DNA from: Phenylobacterium zucineum HLK1
GTDB taxonomy: Bacteria; Pseudomonadota; Alphaproteobacteria; Caulobacterales; Caulobacteraceae
Assembly (NCBI RefSeq): GCF_000017265.1
Contig: NC_011144.1
Span: 2,024,001 to 2,088,000, forward strand
Direction: 5' to 3'
Length of the DNA: 64,000 nucleotides
Part shown: positions 61,053 to 64,000 of the stretch, piece by piece
How positions within the stretch are numbered: position 1 is the stretch's first letter
Layout: the number at the start of each line of letters is the position of its first letter
The notes under the pieces: generated by a model
Databases searched by the model: none
The model's input: only the letters and a program-made list of their open reading frames with translations
Told to the model about the DNA's origin: nothing
Made by a program: the position numbers and the translations under genes

Positions 61053-62411
61053 CTATCTCTCCGGGTTCACGAGCGCCTGGTAGGTGAGCGTGCGGGCCAT
61101 GGCGCCGAGATCGTCGCCGCCCGAGCCGCCGAAGCGCTGGATCATGCCCACGAACACCACGTCGTTGGTCGGATCGACCCAGAACCAGGTGCCGGCCGCG
61201 CCGCCCCAGCTCATCGAGCCCTTGCCCTCCAGCGTGCCGGCCGCGCGCGGCTCGTTCACCACCATGAAGTCCAGGCCGAAGCCCACCGCCTCGTTGAAGC
61301 GCGCGCCGGTCGTGCCGTTGGACGAGACCAGCACCTCCTTCGGGATCATGTTGGTGCCCATCATCTCGACCGAGGCCGGCGAGAGGATGCGCACGCCGTC
61401 CAGCTCGCCCTTGTTCGCGATCATCTGGGCGAAGCGGGCGTAGTCCATGGTGGTGGAGACGAGGCCGCCGCCGCCCGAATCCCACGGGGGCGGCTCGAGG
61501 TAGGTGGGCAGGTCGCCGCCGAACAGCGCCTTGGCCTCCTCGATCCTGCCGGTCTCCTTGTTCCCCACGTAGACGGCGGCCAGGCGGCCCGCCTTCTCGG
61601 CCGGAACGTGGAAGGCCGTGTCGGGCATCCGCAGCGGGCGGAAGATCCGCTCGGCCATGAAGTCGCCCAGCCGCTGGCCGGTCAGCTTCTCGACGATGTA
61701 GCCCTGGATGTCGACCGAGCTGGAGTAGCGCCACTGGGTCCCCGGCTGGAAGGCCAGCGGGATCTGGGCGGTGCGCTGGATCATCTCGTGCGTCGAGGAC
61801 GCCGAGAGCACCTGCTTCTCGCGGTAGAGCTTGTCCACCGGATGCTCTTCGGCCAGGCCGTACCCGAAGCCGGCGGTATGGGCCATCACCTCGCGCATGG
61901 TGGGCGGGCGGCCTAGGTCCTCCAGGATCGGCTGGCCGTTCCCGTCCACGCCCTTCAGCACCTTCAGGTCCTTGAACTCGGGGACGTAGCGGGTGACCGG
62001 GTCGTCCAGGCGCCAGCGGCCCTCCTCGAACAGGATCATCATCGCCACGCCCGTGACCGGCTTGGTCATGGAGTAGATGCGGAAGATGGTGTCGGGGGTC
62101 ATCGGCTCGCCCGTGGCGAGGCTCTTCTTCCCGTAGGTCTTGAACGAGACCACCTTGCCGTGGCGGGCGAGGAAGGTGGTCATGCCGGCCACCCGGCCGC
62201 TCTCCACGACCTTCGCCATGTAGGCGTCGAGCCGGGCCAGCCGGGCGGAATCGAAGCCGACGGCCTCGGGCGCGACGGCCTGGGACAGCTCCAGGGCGGC
62301 CGGCGCCTTCTTCGGCGCGGCCCAGGTCCCATGGGCGGGCGCCAGGACCAGGGCCACCGCGGTCATCGCCCCCACCATTCTGGCCGCCGCAGAGTTTCGG
62401 TTCACGTGCAT
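61053..62411 (-). CDS. Exported serine hydrolase (beta-lactamase / class C-like esterase family)
   Basis: 452 residues. A signal peptide (ARMVGAMTAVALVLAPAHGT, cleavage after TWAA) is followed by a penicillin-recognising fold: S114-x-x-K117 in RIYSMTKPVTG, the YxS motif in WRYSSSVDIQGY, and a WGG near the C-terminus (SMSWGGAAGTWFW) in place of KTG. This pattern is typical of EstB-like carboxylesterases rather than true AmpC enzymes. Periplasmic, substrate unknown. ATG at 62409-62411. No ampR lies nearby. Confidence 0.9.
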   Translation of the reverse strand: MHVNRNSAAARMVGAMTAVALVLAPAHGTWAAPKKAPAALELSQAVAPEAVGFDSARLARLDAYMAKVVESGRVAGMTTFLARHGKVVSFKTYGKKSLATGEPMTPDTIFRIYSMTKPVTGVAMMILFEEGRWRLDDPVTRYVPEFKDLKVLKGVDGNGQPILEDLGRPPTMREVMAHTAGFGYGLAEEHPVDKLYREKQVLSASSTHEMIQRTAQIPLAFQPGTQWRYSSSVDIQGYIVEKLTGQRLGDFMAERIFRPLRMPDTAFHVPAEKAGRLAAVYVGNKETGRIEEAKALFGGDLPTYLEPPPWDSGGGGLVSTTMDYARFAQMIANKGELDGVRILSPASVEMMGTNMIPKEVLVSSNGTTGARFNEAVGFGLDFMVVNEPRAAGTLEGKGSMSWGGAAGTWFWVDPTNDVVFVGMIQRFGGSGGDDLGAMARTLTYQALVNPER

Positions 62412-62523
62412 CGGATCTTTCCCCCCATACTCATCGTTCGAGCGGCACCTTAGGCGCGGGGGGCCCGCCGGCAAAGCGCGGGGGCGTTTCAGGAGCGCAA
62501 CGCGGCGGGCTAACCTCGCGCCC

Positions 62524-63015
62524 ATGAAGCGACTCCTGATCGTCTGGCACTCGCGCACGGGGACGGCGCAGGCCATGGCCGCCGCCGCCGAGGAGGCCGC
62601 CCGGGCCGAGGCGGGCGTCGATGTGCGCCGGCTGCGGGCGGCGGAGGCTGAGGCGGCGCACCTGCTGGACGCCGACGGCTATCTCTTCGCCGCGCCCGAG
62701 AACCTCGCGGCCCTGTCGGGCGAGATGAAGGAATTTCTCGACCGGACCTACTATCCCTGCCTCGAGCGGCTGAACGGGCGGCCCTACGCGGCCCTGATCG
62801 CCGCCGGCAGCGACGGCGACGGCGCCGCGCGGCAGCTCGCCCGCATCTGCACCGGCTGGCGGCTGAAGGCCGTGGCCGAGCCCTACATCCTCAACATGCG
62901 CGCCCAGACCCCCGAGGCGATCCTGGCGCAGAAACACCCGACCGAAGCCGACCTCGCCCCCGCGCGCGAGCGCGGCGCGGGCCTGGCGGCGGGGCTGGCG
63001 ATGGGGGTGTTCTAG
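62524..63015 (+). CDS. Flavodoxin-like protein
   Basis: 163 residues. The FMN phosphate loop reads IVWHSRTGTAQAMAAAAEEA, and FAAPENLAALSGEMKEFLDR matches the second flavin loop of NADPH-dependent FMN reductase/flavodoxin family proteins. It should bind FMN and carry electrons or reduce quinones. ATG at 62524. Divergent from the serine hydrolase gene. Confidence 0.85.
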   Translation: MKRLLIVWHSRTGTAQAMAAAAEEAARAEAGVDVRRLRAAEAEAAHLLDADGYLFAAPENLAALSGEMKEFLDRTYYPCLERLNGRPYAALIAAGSDGDGAARQLARICTGWRLKAVAEPYILNMRAQTPEAILAQKHPTEADLAPARERGAGLAAGLAMGVF

Positions 63016-63042
63016 GGGGGTCTCCCTGCCCCACGACCGCAC

Positions 63043-63168
63043 CCTCCTCCCCCGTCGGGGGAGGAGGACCATGCGCAGCATGGTGGTGGGGGCCTGCCGG
63101 AAGCTCGGCGGATGGGGCCGGCCCCCTCCACCGCTTCGCGTCCCCCTCCCCCGCTTTCGCGGGGGAGG
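63043..63168. repeat. Composite palindromic intergenic element
   Basis: Three hairpins in 126 bases: 11-bp stem 63043-63053/63057-63067, 7-bp stem 63068-63074/63078-63084, and 10-bp stem 63145-63154/63159-63168. A longer fold-back pairs 63082-63094 with 63120-63132 (12 of 13). The cctcccccg...cgggggagg arms resemble dispersed extragenic palindromes of this bacterial group. Only one copy is in the window, so repetition is inferred. Confidence 0.55.
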
Positions 63169-63184
63169 TTCGCGCGCGGCTCGG

Positions 63185-64000
63185 CTAGCCGAACAGGAAG
63201 TCGCCCTGGGCGAGGCCGCGGGTGCTGCCGACCAGGATGATGAGGTCGGCGTCGCCGTCGAGGTCGACGGTGATGGCGGTGGCGGTCCAGCTGACGTCGG
63301 CGAAGGTGACGTCCTCCAGGCCCGAGAGGTCGATCAGCTCGCCCTTCTGGTAGTCGGCGATGGTCTCGGTCCCGGCCTCGGTGAAGACGAAGACGTCCTT
63401 GCCCGTGCCGCCGATCAGGACGTCGTCGCCCTCGCCGCCGTGCAGGGTGTCGGTCCCGGTGCCGCCCTCGAGGGTGTCGGCGCCCTCGCCGCCCCGCAGG
63501 TCGTCCTGGCCCGTCTCGCCCATCAGCCGGTCGTCGCCGGCGCGGCCGATGAGGGTGTCGTCGCCGGTCCCGCCCTTGAGCAGGTTGCCGACGGCGTTGC
63601 CCATCAGGGCGTCGTCGCCCTGGCCGCCGGTGGCGTTCTCGATCACCACGCCGCCGGCGATGGTGAAACCGCCGAACACGCCGTTCACGAACGAGACGAC
63701 CCCGCCGCCGGTGGGCGTGTAGTCGAGCGTGGCGGCCAGGAGGTCGATGTGGGCGTCGCGGCCGCCGCTGTAGGCGATCGTGTCGGTCCCGCCGGTGTCC
63801 CAGATGGTCTGGTAGTACGACCAGCGCTGCAGGGACTCGATCTGGTAGACGTCGTCGCCCGCGTTGTGGGCGTGGACGCCGTAGCGGGCCTGCAGGACGG
63901 CGATGTCGAAGGCGCCCAGGGTGCCCGACCAGCCCGAGCCCCAGGTCTTGGACGAGAACTCCAGCGTGCCGTCCGGGTGGGTCTGCCAGCCGTCGTTGTA
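63185..64000 (-). CDS. Serralysin-type (M10) RTX metalloprotease, C-terminal part
   Basis: The last 271 residues of a larger protein cut by the window edge. The visible start (TLGAFDIAVLQARYG, then YQTIWDTGGTDTIAYSGGRD) is the hallmark of the region following the catalytic domain in serralysins. RTX nonapeptides follow (GGTGDDTLIGRAGDDRLMGE, GGEGADTLEGGTGTDTLHGG), then a type I secretion end (VFVFTEAGTETIADY and a final DFLFG). The catalytic HExxH is outside the window, so protease activity is inferred. The stop TAG is at 63185-63187. Confidence 0.88.
   Translation of the reverse strand, partial: YNDGWQTHPDGTLEFSSKTWGSGWSGTLGAFDIAVLQARYGVHAHNAGDDVYQIESLQRWSYYQTIWDTGGTDTIAYSGGRDAHIDLLAATLDYTPTGGGVVSFVNGVFGGFTIAGGVVIENATGGQGDDALMGNAVGNLLKGGTGDDTLIGRAGDDRLMGETGQDDLRGGEGADTLEGGTGTDTLHGGEGDDVLIGGTGKDVFVFTEAGTETIADYQKGELIDLSGLEDVTFADVSWTATAITVDLDGDADLIILVGSTRGLAQGDFLFG

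Overview
The window is a GC-rich (roughly 70 %) chromosomal segment of an alphaproteobacterium, most likely a member of the Caulobacterales such as Phenylobacterium or Caulobacter. Pointers are the clpP - HAD protein - clpX - lon - hup order (in Caulobacter the HAD protein CicA lies between clpP and clpX), an M23 peptidase/bactofilin pair, an RNase E with an acidic insert in its S1 region and a terminal GWW motif, the aroQ-accB-accC-aat run, and the NDUFA12 and DUF2155 genes. Nearly all of it is housekeeping. I see no prophage, insertion sequence, CRISPR array, rRNA or tRNA. Genes are tightly packed with short gaps.

Layout. 1-2.1 kb: a peptide transporter behind a GDT1-type manganese exporter that is preceded by a yybP-ykoY (Mn2+) riboswitch. 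2.1-12.4 kb: protein quality control (hup, lon, clpX, clpP) with a cicA-like HAD gene, otsA, a pseudo-receiver, and a secreted RTX protein whose frame is broken in a C8/G8 tract. 12.4-21.6 kb: small or accessory genes (DsbA-like, ndk, ABC-F, YihY, PHA-system protein, VanZ, BON protein, flippase-like membrane protein, HAD). 21.6-25.4 kb: a translationally coupled DUF4173 - response regulator - sensor kinase operon. 25.5-31.2 kb: metY-like gene, Baeyer-Villiger monooxygenase, M20 amidohydrolase, anmK. 31.2-34.9 kb: tyrS with a possible Tyr-Tyr leader peptide, bcp, M23 peptidase and bactofilin. 34.9-39.7 kb: amiC-mrcA-prfB on the minus strand, with the classical RF2 programmed frameshift. 40.2-45.1 kb: rne, a BepA-like M48 protease and a DsbA-like lipoprotein. 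45.1-48.4 kb: FAD oxidoreductase, and thiS-thiG-SDR. 48.5-52.5 kb: aroQ-accB-accC-aat facing NDUFA12-DUF2155. 52.7-64 kb: a ribonucleotide-reductase-like TSCPD protein that appears catalytically dead, an exported pentapeptide-repeat protein, aspS, two coupled amidohydrolases, a serine hydrolase, a flavodoxin-like protein, a palindromic intergenic element and the C-terminal part of a serralysin-like RTX protease.

The genes form several functional groups: ATP-dependent proteolysis, cell-wall building and recycling (PBP1A, AmiC, AnmK, M23/bactofilin), envelope protein quality control (BepA-like protease with DsbA-like partner), and fatty-acid, aromatic and thiazole biosynthesis. The items most worth following up are the pseudo-reductase at 52.7 kb, the G-tract frameshift at 5.87 kb, the structured leader before tyrS, the hairpin that would bury the ribosome binding site of the DUF4173 operon, and the manganese riboswitch that may also govern the peptide transporter.
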